NCBI GenBank assembly: GCA_964370435.1
Contig: CAYJJG010000004.1
Span: 1-64,000, forward strand
Source: CALVGQ01 sp964370435
Lineage (GTDB): Bacteria > Bacillota_I > Bacilli_A > Erysipelotrichales > Erysipelotrichaceae
DNA: 64,000 nucleotides
Direction: 5' to 3'
Position numbers and translations under genes: made by a program. This document shows positions 8,244-17,829 of the stretch, piece by piece. Position 1 is the stretch's first letter. Every line of letters starts with the position of its first letter. The notes below the pieces were generated by a model. The model was given only the letters and a program-made list of their open reading frames with translations, made no database searches and had not been told where the DNA came from.

Positions 8244-9581
8244 ATGAGTTATATTAAAAGAGTAGTGAGTGATTTAAAAAGTAAAGATAGTGCTATGCCA
8301 GAGTTTATTCAAGCGGTTGAGGAAGTGCTTCATTCTGTTGAAGGGTACATTGTTGCCCATCCAGAATATGAGGATATGGCTATTTTAGAGCGTTTAGTAG
8401 AACCAGAGCGAAGCATTCAATTTAAAGTTCCTTGGCTAGATGACCATGGAAAAGTACAAGTTAATAGAGGCTATCGCGTACAGTTTAGTAATGTACTAGG
8501 TCCCTATAAAGGAGGATTGCGTTTTCATCCGAGTGTAAACCTAGGTGTTATGAAGTTTTTAGCATTTGAACAAATTTTTAAAAATGCCTTAACAACTCTT
8601 CCAATTGGTGGCGGAAAAGGAGGTAGTGACTTTGATCCTAAAGGGAAATCTAATCAAGAAATTATGAATTTCTGCCAAAGCTTTATGATGGAACTCTATC
8701 GCCACATAGGTGCTGATATTGATGTTCCAGCAGGGGATATGGGTGTAGGTGCTAGAGAAATCGGGTACTTGTATGGCCAATATCGCCGTATTAGAGCAAT
8801 TAGTGAGCGTGGAATAATTACTGGAAAAGGTTTAGGCTATGGAGGTAGTTTAGCTCGTAAAGAAGCAACGGGGTATGGATTGATTTATTTTGTGAATGAA
8901 ATGATGAAAGCACATCACATTAGTCCAGCAGGAAAACGTACTTTGATATCGGGAAGTGGAAATGTAGCGATATATGCTGCAGAAAAAGCTTTAGAATATG
9001 ACTATAAAGTAATTGCGATGAGTGATTCTAAAGGTTATATAGTTGATGAAAATTTAAATTTGGACATCATAAAACAAATTAAAGAAGTAGAGCGAGGTTC
9101 TTTAAGTGACTATCCAACAAGAGCCGGACATGGCGAATATAAAGAAGGTTCCATATATGATAGCGAAATTCCATGTGAAATCGTACTGCCATGTGGAACT
9201 CAAAATGAAATAAATGAAGAGCGCGCAATACGATTGGTTAAAAATGGTTGTTTACTTGTAGCAGAAGGAGCTAATATGCCTAATGATAATAATGCAATAG
9301 CATACTATTTAAAACAAGGAATATTATTTGGACCAGCAAAAGCAGCAAATGCTGGAGGAGTAGCAACTAGTGCATTAGAAATGAGCCAAAACAGCTTAAG
9401 ATTATCATGGTCTTTTAAAGAAGTAGACGAAAGACTACAAGATATTATGAAAGCTATTCATGAACAATGCCTTGAAGTTATTAATGAATATCAATTAGAT
9501 AATAAAAATTACGTAGCTGCGGCAAATATTGCTGGTATGAAAAAAGTAGTAGATGCAATGATTGCGATGGGTAATTATTAA
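8244..9581 (+). CDS. gdhA: NADP-type glutamate dehydrogenase
   Basis: The 445-aa enzyme interconverts 2-oxoglutarate plus ammonia and glutamate. Clear landmarks are GPYKGGLRFHPSVN (about residue 90), PIGGGKGGSDFDPKGK with the catalytic lysine (about residue 118), the PAGDMGVGAREIGYLYG block and the Rossmann-type SGSGNVAIYAAEKA for the cofactor. The length and the KGGSDFDPKGK form match the 450-residue hexameric class usually working with NADPH in assimilation. Ribosome site TAGGAGGG. It is monocistronic and ends at a strong terminator, convergent with proC. Confidence 0.96.
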   Translation: MSYIKRVVSDLKSKDSAMPEFIQAVEEVLHSVEGYIVAHPEYEDMAILERLVEPERSIQFKVPWLDDHGKVQVNRGYRVQFSNVLGPYKGGLRFHPSVNLGVMKFLAFEQIFKNALTTLPIGGGKGGSDFDPKGKSNQEIMNFCQSFMMELYRHIGADIDVPAGDMGVGAREIGYLYGQYRRIRAISERGIITGKGLGYGGSLARKEATGYGLIYFVNEMMKAHHISPAGKRTLISGSGNVAIYAAEKALEYDYKVIAMSDSKGYIVDENLNLDIIKQIKEVERGSLSDYPTRAGHGEYKEGSIYDSEIPCEIVLPCGTQNEINEERAIRLVKNGCLLVAEGANMPNDNNAIAYYLKQGILFGPAKAANAGGVATSALEMSQNSLRLSWSFKEVDERLQDIMKAIHEQCLEVINEYQLDNKNYVAAANIAGMKKVVDAMIAMGNY

Positions 9582-9584
9582 AAA

Positions 9585-9621
9585 AAGAGGGCACTGAGTA
9601 TTGAACTCATGCCCTTTTCTT
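9585..9621. terminator. Bidirectional terminator between gdhA and proC
   Basis: AGGGCA-C-TGAGT pairs with ACTCA-TGCCCT (one bulged C). It is flanked by A-rich and T-rich tracts, so it can end transcripts from both sides. Confidence 0.85.
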
Positions 9622-9625
9622 TTCG

Positions 9626-10405
9626 TTATTTCTTATTTTGAATAGCATTTATAGCATCTATCAATGCATATCGAAAACCATTTTTTTCCAAAGTCGCAAC
9701 ACCTTGAATAGTGCTACCATTTGGAGAACACACTTGGTCTTTTAAAACTCCAGGATGAAGTTGAGTCGCACTTTGAAGTAAAGCACTACCTTCTATCATT
9801 TTTGAGATTAAGCGATAGCTTTGATCTCGTGGTATACCGTGCATTAGTGCAGCATCAGATAAGCCTTCAATAAATAAATCTACAAAGGCAGGACCACAAC
9901 CACAAACAGTACCTGCTATAGGTAATAATGAAGTAGCAACATATTCTATGGTTGCAATAGCAGCAAATAGTGATTCCATTTTATTTAGATTAGCAGGTGT
10001 TAAATTATGACTTTCTTCAGCAATAATAATCCCCTTTCCAACACGAATAGGAGTATTAGGAATGGTACTAATTATTTGTGTGCTGGCATCTAGAATAGTA
10101 GACCATTGGACAAAATCATAACCAGCAATAACAGATAGGCATACTTTATTTTTAAGTCTATCTTTTAAAGGTACAATGACAGTATCAACCATATAAGGCT
10201 TTACTGCTAAAATTACGAAGTCACATGCATCTAGTACCTCTTCATTACTACAAGCGTGGATATTATATTGTTTAGTATTTAAGATTAACTTCTCTTGATT
10301 CTTAGCACTTACATATACTTGATCGCCTTTAATAGAATCATTTTCAATTAAACCATATATGATTGCCTGTGCCATATTTCCAAACCCAATTACTCCAATG
10401 TTCAT
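9626..10405 (-). CDS. proC: Pyrroline-5-carboxylate reductase
   Basis: The enzyme catalyses the last step of proline synthesis, reducing P5C to proline with NAD(P)H. The 259-aa protein has the N-terminal Rossmann motif IGVIGFGNMAQAI, the ILAVKPYMV strand, IPNTPIRVGKG and the C-terminal signature GCGPAFVDLFIEGLSDA and QVCSPNGSTIQGV (family: SPGGTTIxG; here PNGS). It overlaps the upstream phosphatase gene by 4 nt (ATGA), so the two are translationally coupled. Confidence 0.95.
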   Translation of the reverse strand: MNIGVIGFGNMAQAIIYGLIENDSIKGDQVYVSAKNQEKLILNTKQYNIHACSNEEVLDACDFVILAVKPYMVDTVIVPLKDRLKNKVCLSVIAGYDFVQWSTILDASTQIISTIPNTPIRVGKGIIIAEESHNLTPANLNKMESLFAAIATIEYVATSLLPIAGTVCGCGPAFVDLFIEGLSDAALMHGIPRDQSYRLISKMIEGSALLQSATQLHPGVLKDQVCSPNGSTIQGVATLEKNGFRYALIDAINAIQNKK

Positions 10406-10848
10406 AGTTCTTCCTCCACTTTTTTCAAAAATCCATCAATTCCTTGTCTAATATCTTCAAAAGTTTCTTCAAAATTACCAGAATACCAAGGATCTTTTAT
10501 GCCGCGATTTATTCCGCAATAACTCAACAGTAAACTTATTTTTGGACTATTGCCATACAAATATATAAGATTTCTAACATTACTTTCATCCATACATATC
10601 AGATAATCAAAAGTATCAAAATCATCTTTAGTAATTTGTTTAGCTCTTCTTTTTTCATAGGGTATATGGTATTTGTCCAATATTTTCTTAGTTCCAGGAT
10701 GAATATCATTTCCTATTTCTTCACGGCTGGTGCCACTTGATTCGATCATCCATTGATGTGGACTCTTTTGTACATACGCATTTAACATCATTTCAGCCAT
10801 CGTACTTCTACAGATGTTACCATGGCAGATAAACATTACTTTTTTCAT
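10402..10848 (-). CDS. Low-molecular-weight protein-tyrosine phosphatase
   Basis: The 148-aa protein carries the P-loop CHGNICRS at residues 8-15 (nucleophile C8, R14) and the general-acid motif DPWYSGNFEETF near residue 118, both hallmarks of the LMW-PTP family (YwlE/YfkJ-like). Such enzymes remove phosphate from tyrosine or arginine. The residue after the Cys is His rather than Thr or Leu. That position helps set Tyr versus Arg preference, so specificity is open. It is the first gene of a two-gene unit with proC (4-nt overlap). Confidence 0.9.
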   Translation of the reverse strand: MKKVMFICHGNICRSTMAEMMLNAYVQKSPHQWMIESSGTSREEIGNDIHPGTKKILDKYHIPYEKRRAKQITKDDFDTFDYLICMDESNVRNLIYLYGNSPKISLLLSYCGINRGIKDPWYSGNFEETFEDIRQGIDGFLKKVEEEL

Positions 10849-10947
10849 ATAGGTTCCTCACTAACTAATAGTACTAATGCTATTATAAATTAAATAATAA
10901 CTTAATAAAATGAAAACCTGATTTAAATTTATAAGCTAGTATAAATA

Positions 10948-10956
10948 TGGTATAAT
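10948..10956 (+). promoter_or_regulatory. Extended -10 promoter for the mutS operon
   Basis: TGGTATAAT (TGn-extended consensus -10) lies 24 nt before the mutS start. The -35 position (TTTATA, 10928-10933) is weak. Confidence 0.55.
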
Positions 10957-10979
10957 TATGAAATGTTTAGAGGTGAATT

Positions 10980-13502
10980 ATGATGAAAAAATATACTCCA
11001 ATGATCATGCAATATCTTGATGTAAAAGAGAACTATAAAGATGCATTGGTATTTTATCGTTTAGGTGATTTTTATGAAATGTTTTTTGATGATGCAAAAA
11101 TTGCATCGATAGAGTTAGATTTAGTTTTGACAGGAAGAAATGCAGGTGTTGAGGAAAAAATTCCGATGTGTGGAGTACCTCATCATGCTGTAAATAGTTA
11201 TATTCAAAAACTAGTGGCACGAGGGTTTAAAGTTGCTATAGTAGAACAATTAGAAACACCAGAAGAAGCACAAGGTATTGTTAAAAGAGATGTTATACAA
11301 GTGATTACTCCAGGAACCATAATGGATGATAGCTTAGAAAAAAAATCAAGCATCCACCTTGCAGCAATTATAGATAACGGTTTCGAATATGTTTTATCGA
11401 TGGTAGAGATGTCTACAGGAGAAACCATCATTAAAAAAATTAAGCATCAATTAATATTACTTACACAAACTTTATTAAAAAACAATATTAAAGAAATTGT
11501 AGTAAAAGAAAGCTTCAATGAAAAAGCACTTAATACGATAAGAAATCTAGGCAGTATTACAATTTCTTTTTGTGAAGAAGAAACCATAAGTCAAGAATAT
11601 AGTGTTCTTTGTAGTACAATCAATAATAAAGAAGTATATCTACAAGCTTTTGGTTTAATGTTAAATTATTTATTAGCAACACAAAAAAGAATGCTTAGTC
11701 ATCTTCAAATGGTAGAATTAGAAAATGAAGAAGATTATGTAGTGATGGATTATGCAAGTGTGCAAAATTTAGAGTTAGTAGTGCCACTAAGAACTCAAGG
11801 TGCACAGGAGACACTATGGAGTTTTTTGGATTTATGTTTAACCTCTATGGGATCAAGAACATTAAGAAAATGGATAGAAAAACCGCTAGTCAATAAAGCA
11901 CAAATATTAAAAAGACAAGAGCGAATCGGTTATTTAGTTGATGATTTCATGATTAGTGATGCTTGTAAAGAGGCTTTAAAACCGATGTATGATTTAGAGC
12001 GCTTAATAGCTAAAATCGCTTATGGTTCAGCTAATGCTATTGACTGTGTACGACTAGTAAAAACACTAAAGCAAGTGAACAACTTAAAAGAAGTGCTAAA
12101 AGATAGCCCTCATTTTAAAAGCTTAATAGAAGTAGATCACTGCCAAACTTTAATAGATCTATTAGAAGATGCCTTTGTAGAAGAACCTCCAGTGTCGATA
12201 AAAGAAGGTAATATGTTTAAGGAAGGCTATAATACGCAATTAGATGAATATCGTTTAGCCTCAAAAAGCGGAAAAGACTGGATATTACAATTAGAAGCAA
12301 AAGAAAAAGAGCGCACTAATATTAAGACCTTAAAAATAGGATATAACCGTGTTTTTGGCTATTATATTGAAGTTTCAAAAGGTGCAGTAAGCCAAATTAA
12401 AGAAGAATATAATTATGTGCGTAAACAAACACTTTCCAATGCAGAGCGTTACATAACACCAGAGTTAAAAGAAAAAGAAGATACTATTCTTCATGCTCAA
12501 GAACGTTCAGTTCAGTTAGAGCATCAATTATTTGTAGAGTTATTAGAACGCATTAAAACTTATTGTCCTAAGCTACAGAAGGTAGCTTCTTTAGTAGCTG
12601 ATGTAGATTGTGTTTATGCACTTGCAGCAATGGCTTCAAAAGAAGGCTATGTAAGACCAAACTTTAGTGAGAAAGAATTAAACATTATAGAAGGTAGTCA
12701 TCCAATCTTAGCAACAATGAAAAATAATCGCTATATTTCTAATAGTTGTGTAATGAATGAAGAGCGTACCATCTTATTAATTACCGGACCTAACATGGGT
12801 GGTAAGAGTACTTATATGCGTCAAATTGCTTTAATTGTCATTATGGCACAGATGGGTAGTTATGTACCGTGTAAAGAGTGTACAATGCCTTTATTTGATA
12901 AAATATTTACACGAATTGGTGCTAATGATGATATCTTATCAGGAAAATCCACATTCATGGTAGAAATGATGGAAGCTAATACTGCATTAAGTCAAGCAAC
13001 AGAAAAATCACTTATTTTATTTGATGAAATAGGGCGAGGTACATCCACTTATGATGGAATGTCATTAGCGCAAGCAATGATAGAATACATCGCTACAAAC
13101 ATTAAGGCAAAAACATTGTTCAGTACACATTATCATGAATTAACTTCTTTAGATGAACAGTTGGATAATGTTAAAAACATTCATGTAGAAGTACATGAAA
13201 GTAAAGGAGATATTACTTTTATGTATCGCTTAAAAGAAGGTAAAGCAGATCGCTCATATGGTATTAATGTAGCTAAGCTGGCTCATCTTCCTGATTTTGT
13301 ATTAAGCAGAGCACAAGATTTATGTAATTTATATGAGAGTAAGAAACAAAGCATTCAACAATCTTTAGGTATTGTTGAAGTAGTAAAAGAACCGGTCGGA
13401 TATCGTTTTATTCAAGAACGACTACAGGATTTAAATATTAATGAATTAACCCCTCTACAAGCTTTACAGTTAGTAGATGAACTAAAAAAAGAATTAAAGT
13501 AA
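10980..13502 (+). CDS. mutS: DNA mismatch repair protein MutS
   Basis: MutS recognises base mismatches and recruits MutL. The 840-aa length and domain order fit: mismatch-binding GDFYEMF (F31, E33) at the N-terminus, the connector and lever/clamp core, and the ABC-type ATPase with GPNMGGKSTYMRQ (about residue 602), LILFDEIGRGTSTYDG and FSTHYHEL. Two ATGs (10980, 10983) are possible; the GAGGTG site favours the second slightly. mutL follows after 15 nt, and mutS-mutL-miaA-tcdA form a tight operon. The C-terminus keeps the short dimer/tetramer helix found in bacterial MutS. Confidence 0.97.
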   Translation: MMKKYTPMIMQYLDVKENYKDALVFYRLGDFYEMFFDDAKIASIELDLVLTGRNAGVEEKIPMCGVPHHAVNSYIQKLVARGFKVAIVEQLETPEEAQGIVKRDVIQVITPGTIMDDSLEKKSSIHLAAIIDNGFEYVLSMVEMSTGETIIKKIKHQLILLTQTLLKNNIKEIVVKESFNEKALNTIRNLGSITISFCEEETISQEYSVLCSTINNKEVYLQAFGLMLNYLLATQKRMLSHLQMVELENEEDYVVMDYASVQNLELVVPLRTQGAQETLWSFLDLCLTSMGSRTLRKWIEKPLVNKAQILKRQERIGYLVDDFMISDACKEALKPMYDLERLIAKIAYGSANAIDCVRLVKTLKQVNNLKEVLKDSPHFKSLIEVDHCQTLIDLLEDAFVEEPPVSIKEGNMFKEGYNTQLDEYRLASKSGKDWILQLEAKEKERTNIKTLKIGYNRVFGYYIEVSKGAVSQIKEEYNYVRKQTLSNAERYITPELKEKEDTILHAQERSVQLEHQLFVELLERIKTYCPKLQKVASLVADVDCVYALAAMASKEGYVRPNFSEKELNIIEGSHPILATMKNNRYISNSCVMNEERTILLITGPNMGGKSTYMRQIALIVIMAQMGSYVPCKECTMPLFDKIFTRIGANDDILSGKSTFMVEMMEANTALSQATEKSLILFDEIGRGTSTYDGMSLAQAMIEYIATNIKAKTLFSTHYHELTSLDEQLDNVKNIHVEVHESKGDITFMYRLKEGKADRSYGINVAKLAHLPDFVLSRAQDLCNLYESKKQSIQQSLGIVEVVKEPVGYRFIQERLQDLNINELTPLQALQLVDELKKELK

Positions 13503-13517
13503 AAGTGAGGTGAAACA

Positions 13518-15329
13518 ATGGCAAGAATACAAAAAATGGATAAACATTTAACTAATATGATTGCTGCTGGAGAAGTAGTAGAAAGACCTATGGGAATTGT
13601 GAAAGAAGTTGTTGAAAATTCTATAGATGCTAATGCTACTCGAATAGAAGTTCATATTAAACAAGGCGGCATAGAGAGTTTAGAAATTATTGATAATGGT
13701 ATTGGTATGGATAAAGAAGATGCCTTAATGGCTTTTGAAAGACATGCTACAAGTAAAATTAAAACTACTGAAGATCTGTGGGAAATAACAACGATGGGTT
13801 TCCGTGGTGAAGCATTACCTTCAATTGCCTCAGTGAGCCAAGTGGAACTTCGTACTAATAATGGTATTGATTCAACAAGAGTATATTTAGAATATGGTGA
13901 AGTAAAGAAAGTAGAACCTTATGCTTGTAATCAAGGAACAGAAATATTAATAAAAGGTTTGTTTGAGCGTACTCCAGCACGATTAAAGCATCTAAAAACA
14001 CCACAGTATGAAACTGCATTAATTAGTGATATAATGAGCAAATTTGCCTTATCACACCCTAACATCGCCTTTAGATTAGTAGTTGATGGTAAAGAAACTT
14101 TAAAAACTACAGGAAAAGATCAATTAAAAGAAGTGCTCTATCAAGTTTATTCAAAAGAGGTATTTAATCATAGTATTGATATTGATAAAGAAAACTATGA
14201 TGCAAGATGTTATGGTCTAGTAGTATTGCCACAAATAAATAGAGCAACAAGAAACTATATTACACTTTATATTAATAAAAGGATGATTAATTCCTTTAAA
14301 CTATCTAAAGCAGTTATTGATGCTTATGGAGAATATATGCCTCATGGACGATACCCAATAGCTGTGATTCATATTGAATTAGATGAGCACTTAATTGATG
14401 TGAACGTACATCCATCGAAATGGGAAGTACGATTATCTAAAGAGAACCAGCTTTTCTTATTGGTTAATGAAGCTGTAAAAGAAGCTCTTGCAAAACATCA
14501 TACGGCTCCTCAGGTAGAAAAATTAACACCAACGACTACTTATTTTGAACAAAAAGAACTATTTATACCACAGATGCAAGAAGAAAAGAAAAACTACACA
14601 ACAACTATTAGTGCTGATGATAAACAAGATGAATCAACACATAATACAATATCAGCGGTTAATAAGCCAGATGTTGATTCGATAGTAGAACCTACTATAA
14701 AAGAAGAAATTAAGTCAATAGTAGAGGAAGAGGTGGTAGTTAAGAAAAGAGTACATTTTCTTAATCTTGTACCATTAGCACAGCTGAATAAAAAATATAT
14801 TCTAGCTTCAAGTGAAGAAGGATTAGTTATACTTGATCAGCACGCTGCACAGGAGCGTGTACATTATGAAAAAATCAGGGCAAGCTTTGAGAATAAAAAT
14901 TCAGAAAACATTAATTTACTAGTGCCATTAAGTATAGAGGTGGGTAAAAATATTATTATTCGTTTAGAAGAAATAAACGAGGCTTTTGAAGATTTAGGTT
15001 TAAAATTTGAGGTCTTCGCAGATAATACCATTATAATTAGGGCTATTCCAGTATGGATGCAAGGCATGCAGGAAGAACAGGTTTTACAGGATATCTTAGA
15101 TTTTATTGTTGAAGAGAAAACTATAAATAAAAGTAGTTTAAACAAAGATAAACTGGCTACAAAAGCTTGTCATAGATCAATTCGCTTTAATAGGAGTTTG
15201 ACAATGGATGAAATGAGAAAAGTGATAGAGGATTTAGAATATTGTATACAACCCTATCATTGTCCACATGGTCGCCCTGTGATGATTACTATTAGTGAAG
15301 CACAACTAATTAAGGAGTTTAAACGATGA
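13518..15329 (+). CDS. mutL: DNA mismatch repair endonuclease MutL
   Basis: MutL couples mismatch recognition by MutS to strand incision. The N-terminal GHKL ATPase shows IAAGEVVERP, E30 and N34 in KEVVENSIDANA, DNGIGM and GFRGEALPSIAS. After a Glu/Lys-rich linker (about residues 335-415) the C-terminal domain carries DQHAAQERVHYE (about residue 440), ACHRSIRFN and CPHGRPVMI, the metal-binding motifs of endonuclease-type MutL. This fits organisms without MutH and Dam-directed nicking. The gene overlaps miaA by 4 nt. Confidence 0.97.
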   Translation: MARIQKMDKHLTNMIAAGEVVERPMGIVKEVVENSIDANATRIEVHIKQGGIESLEIIDNGIGMDKEDALMAFERHATSKIKTTEDLWEITTMGFRGEALPSIASVSQVELRTNNGIDSTRVYLEYGEVKKVEPYACNQGTEILIKGLFERTPARLKHLKTPQYETALISDIMSKFALSHPNIAFRLVVDGKETLKTTGKDQLKEVLYQVYSKEVFNHSIDIDKENYDARCYGLVVLPQINRATRNYITLYINKRMINSFKLSKAVIDAYGEYMPHGRYPIAVIHIELDEHLIDVNVHPSKWEVRLSKENQLFLLVNEAVKEALAKHHTAPQVEKLTPTTTYFEQKELFIPQMQEEKKNYTTTISADDKQDESTHNTISAVNKPDVDSIVEPTIKEEIKSIVEEEVVVKKRVHFLNLVPLAQLNKKYILASSEEGLVILDQHAAQERVHYEKIRASFENKNSENINLLVPLSIEVGKNIIIRLEEINEAFEDLGLKFEVFADNTIIIRAIPVWMQGMQEEQVLQDILDFIVEEKTINKSSLNKDKLATKACHRSIRFNRSLTMDEMRKVIEDLEYCIQPYHCPHGRPVMITISEAQLIKEFKR

Positions 15330-16234
15330 AAAAAGTGCTAGTGATTGTAGGTCCAACTGCCATAGGTAAAAGTGATTTTGCAATAGCAGCCGCACAAGCT
15401 TTAGACGGTGAAATTATTAGTGGTGATAGTATACAAGTATATCGTGGATTAAGCATTGGATCAGGCAAGGTAACACAAGATGAACAAGAATTAGCACCTC
15501 ATCACTTAATAGACATTTTAAATGCAGATGAAAACTATAGTGTAGCAGATTTTCAAAATAAAGCACGTCAAATAATTGATGAATTAAGTGCTCAAGAAAA
15601 ACTACCTATTATTTGCGGAGGAACTGGACTTTATATTAAAGCCTGTTTATATGATTATGAATTTAGTGAACAAAGTACAGTACAAGAAGATTCGTGGAAA
15701 GAAGTTGATAATGAAACACTATATGCCATGCTCAAAGAAGTAGATCCTAAAGCATGTGAAAGTATTCATATCAATAATAGAAAGAGAATAATTAGGGCAT
15801 TAACTATCGCTAAAAGTGGAATTAATAAAAGCGCTATGGAGCAGGCACAAGAACATAAGATGGTTTATGATGTACTATTACTAGGCTTAACTTGCGAGCG
15901 CGAACATTTATATGAACGTATAAATAAGCGTGTAGATAACATGGTAAAAGAAGGTTTATTTGAAGAAATAGAAACACTGTTATCCAGAGAGATTACCTTT
16001 GATCATCAAGCCATGCAAGGAATAGGTTATCGTGAATGGCGAAACTACTTTAATCAAGAAAGTAGTAAAGAAGAAGTGGTTGAAAAAATTAAAACTCATT
16101 CACGACAATTCGCAAAAAGACAATATACTTGGTTTAATAATCAAATGAATGTAAATTGGATAGATATTGAAAAAGAAGATTGGAAGAAACAAGCATTAGA
16201 AACTATTCTTGCATGGAGGAATAACTATGAATGA
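15326..16234 (+). CDS. miaA: tRNA dimethylallyltransferase
   Basis: MiaA adds an isopentenyl group from DMAPP to A37 of tRNAs reading UNN codons, so it draws on the MEP pathway represented here by ispF and ispD. The 302-aa protein shows the P-loop GPTAIGKS (residues 8-15), GEIISGDSIQVYRGLSIGS, GGTGLYIKA and the tRNA-contacting INNRKRIIRAL and FAKRQYTWF. It is coupled to mutL by an ATGA overlap and overlaps tcdA by 8 nt. Confidence 0.96.
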   Translation: MKKVLVIVGPTAIGKSDFAIAAAQALDGEIISGDSIQVYRGLSIGSGKVTQDEQELAPHHLIDILNADENYSVADFQNKARQIIDELSAQEKLPIICGGTGLYIKACLYDYEFSEQSTVQEDSWKEVDNETLYAMLKEVDPKACESIHINNRKRIIRALTIAKSGINKSAMEQAQEHKMVYDVLLLGLTCEREHLYERINKRVDNMVKEGLFEEIETLLSREITFDHQAMQGIGYREWRNYFNQESSKEEVVEKIKTHSRQFAKRQYTWFNNQMNVNWIDIEKEDWKKQALETILAWRNNYE

Positions 16235-16964
16235 GGCAAGCAAGAGAATTAGTTATTTGTTAGGACAAGATGCTCTAGAAAAGTTACAACAAAGTTGTGT
16301 AATGATAGTAGGTATTGGTGGGGTTGGTGGCTATGCTGCAGAGTCTTTAGCAAGAAGCTTTGTCGGCAAATTAATTTTGGTAGACATGGACAAAGTTTCC
16401 TATAGTAACCTTAATCGACAAATAATTGCCACCTTAGATACTATAGATCGCCAAAAAGTAGAAGTTATGAAAGAACGCATTCATTCCATCAATCCACAGT
16501 GTGAAGTAATTACTTATAATAAGTTCTATGATAAGAATGAAATTGCTATATTTGAGCATAAAATAGATTTTGTAGTAGATGCTATTGATGTTTTATCTAG
16601 CAAAATGGATCTTATTGAGGCTTGTAGTGAAAGAAAAATACCGATGATTAGCTCATTAGGTATGGGTAATCGCTTAGATCCATCTCAAGTAATACTTACT
16701 ACACTAGATAAAACAAATTATGACCCCCTAGCAAGGGCGCTAAGAAACATCGTAAAAAAACGGGCATTTAAGAAAAAAATACCTGTTGTTTTTTCAAAAG
16801 AAATTCCGATTAAACAAACTATTATTGAAAATAGTGAGGGTAAAACAAGAAAAGAAGTTTTACCACCAAGCAGTAGCGCGTTTGTTCCTTCAAGTGCAGG
16901 ATTACTTTGCGGGTATTATGTAGTTGATAAATTAGTAAAAAATGTTAAAATAGAAGAGGTTTAA
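16227..16964 (+). CDS. tcdA: tRNA threonylcarbamoyladenosine dehydratase (TcdA-like, E1 family)
   Basis: TcdA uses ATP to convert t6A37 of tRNA into cyclic ct6A. The 245-aa protein has the E1-like adenylation fold: nucleotide loop GIGGVGGYAAESLARS (residues 29-44), the acidic DMDKVSYSNLNRQ that binds ATP-Mg, and the YgdL/TcdA-type C-terminus with LPPSSSAFVPSSAGLL. I chose ATG 16227 over TTG 16209 because GGAGGA sits 7 nt before it. Its position after miaA places two tRNA position-37 modification genes together. A general ThiF/MoeB-like role is less likely given the C-terminal match. Confidence 0.9.
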   Translation: MNEASKRISYLLGQDALEKLQQSCVMIVGIGGVGGYAAESLARSFVGKLILVDMDKVSYSNLNRQIIATLDTIDRQKVEVMKERIHSINPQCEVITYNKFYDKNEIAIFEHKIDFVVDAIDVLSSKMDLIEACSERKIPMISSLGMGNRLDPSQVILTTLDKTNYDPLARALRNIVKKRAFKKKIPVVFSKEIPIKQTIIENSEGKTRKEVLPPSSSAFVPSSAGLLCGYYVVDKLVKNVKIEEV

Positions 16965-16984
16965 TTAAGATAGGAGATCAATTT

Positions 16985-17680
16985 ATGAGTTATCAAGAAT
17001 TAGGTTACGAAACAAAAAATGATTTAAGGGGATATTACAATAAAGTGTTTTCATGGATGGCACTAGCATTAATAGTTACATCAGTAGTAGCTTATGTTGT
17101 GTATGAATCAGGATTATGGTTACAATTTTTATTTCAATTTGATGTATGGGGTTCACTAATATTATTGGGTGCTCAGTTATTTTTGGTAGTAGTACTATCA
17201 AGAAAAATTGCAACTTATTCATTTTCAAAGTTATTAATTATTTTTATGCTTTATTCAGTTTTGACAGGAGTAAACTTTTCAATTTTACCAGTGCTTTACG
17301 ATGTTACAACTATGGGTATTGCATTTGGGTGTACTTCTATATTGTTTATAAGCTTAGCTATTATTGGGCACACTACTAAAGTAGATATTACAAAATTCAG
17401 TGGTATATTAATGGCTGGTTTAATTTCATTAATTGTTGTTACAGCAGTAAATATGTTTCTACAACTAGATGGTTTAGCAATGTTTATTAATTATTTTGGA
17501 ATCGTATTATTTATGGGATTAACGGTGTACGATATGCAAAAAATTAAAGCAATTCATGCACAATACAGTGGGGATGCAACGCTACTTCAAAACTTCTCAA
17601 TCTACTGTGCGTTACAGCTTTATTTAGACTTCATTAATTTATTCTTATATATTTTGAGAATATTAGGAAGAAGAAAATAA
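16985..17680 (+). CDS. Bax inhibitor-1/YccA family membrane protein
   Basis: The 231-aa protein has about seven hydrophobic helices and the BI-1 pattern: a short polar N-terminus with YYNKVFSWMALAL, then helices ending in INYFGIVLFMGLTVYDMQKI and the C-terminal LYLDFINLFLYILRILG. The Asp residues in TVYDMQ and YLDFINLF match the pair that forms the pH-sensing, Ca2+-leak site in bacterial homologues such as BsYetJ. It starts 20 nt after tcdA behind TAGGAGATC and ends at a strong terminator. Confidence 0.92.
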   Translation: MSYQELGYETKNDLRGYYNKVFSWMALALIVTSVVAYVVYESGLWLQFLFQFDVWGSLILLGAQLFLVVVLSRKIATYSFSKLLIIFMLYSVLTGVNFSILPVLYDVTTMGIAFGCTSILFISLAIIGHTTKVDITKFSGILMAGLISLIVVTAVNMFLQLDGLAMFINYFGIVLFMGLTVYDMQKIKAIHAQYSGDATLLQNFSIYCALQLYLDFINLFLYILRILGRRK

Positions 17681-17688
17681 CAGCAATT

Positions 17689-17719
17689 TCAGGAGCTTAT
17701 AAAAGTTCCTGATTTTTTT
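17689..17719 (+). terminator. Terminator of the mutS operon
   Basis: TCAGGAGCTT pairs with AAGTTCCTGA (one G-T), with loop ATAA, followed by T7. Confidence 0.9.
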
Positions 17720-17766
17720 ATGAATTCGCAAACTGTTTTAAATTTATAAAATGTTGCATATAAATA

Positions 17767-17775
17767 TGCTATAAT
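17767..17775 (+). promoter_or_regulatory. Extended -10 promoter for the MFS gene
   Basis: TGCTATAAT is an extended consensus -10 about 55 nt before the ATG. No good -35 is present at 17-nt spacing. Confidence 0.5.
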
Positions 17776-17829
17776 ATTCGATAACAAAAGAATAGATAAA
17801 ATTGACTAAAGATATTAAGGGGGTCGGTT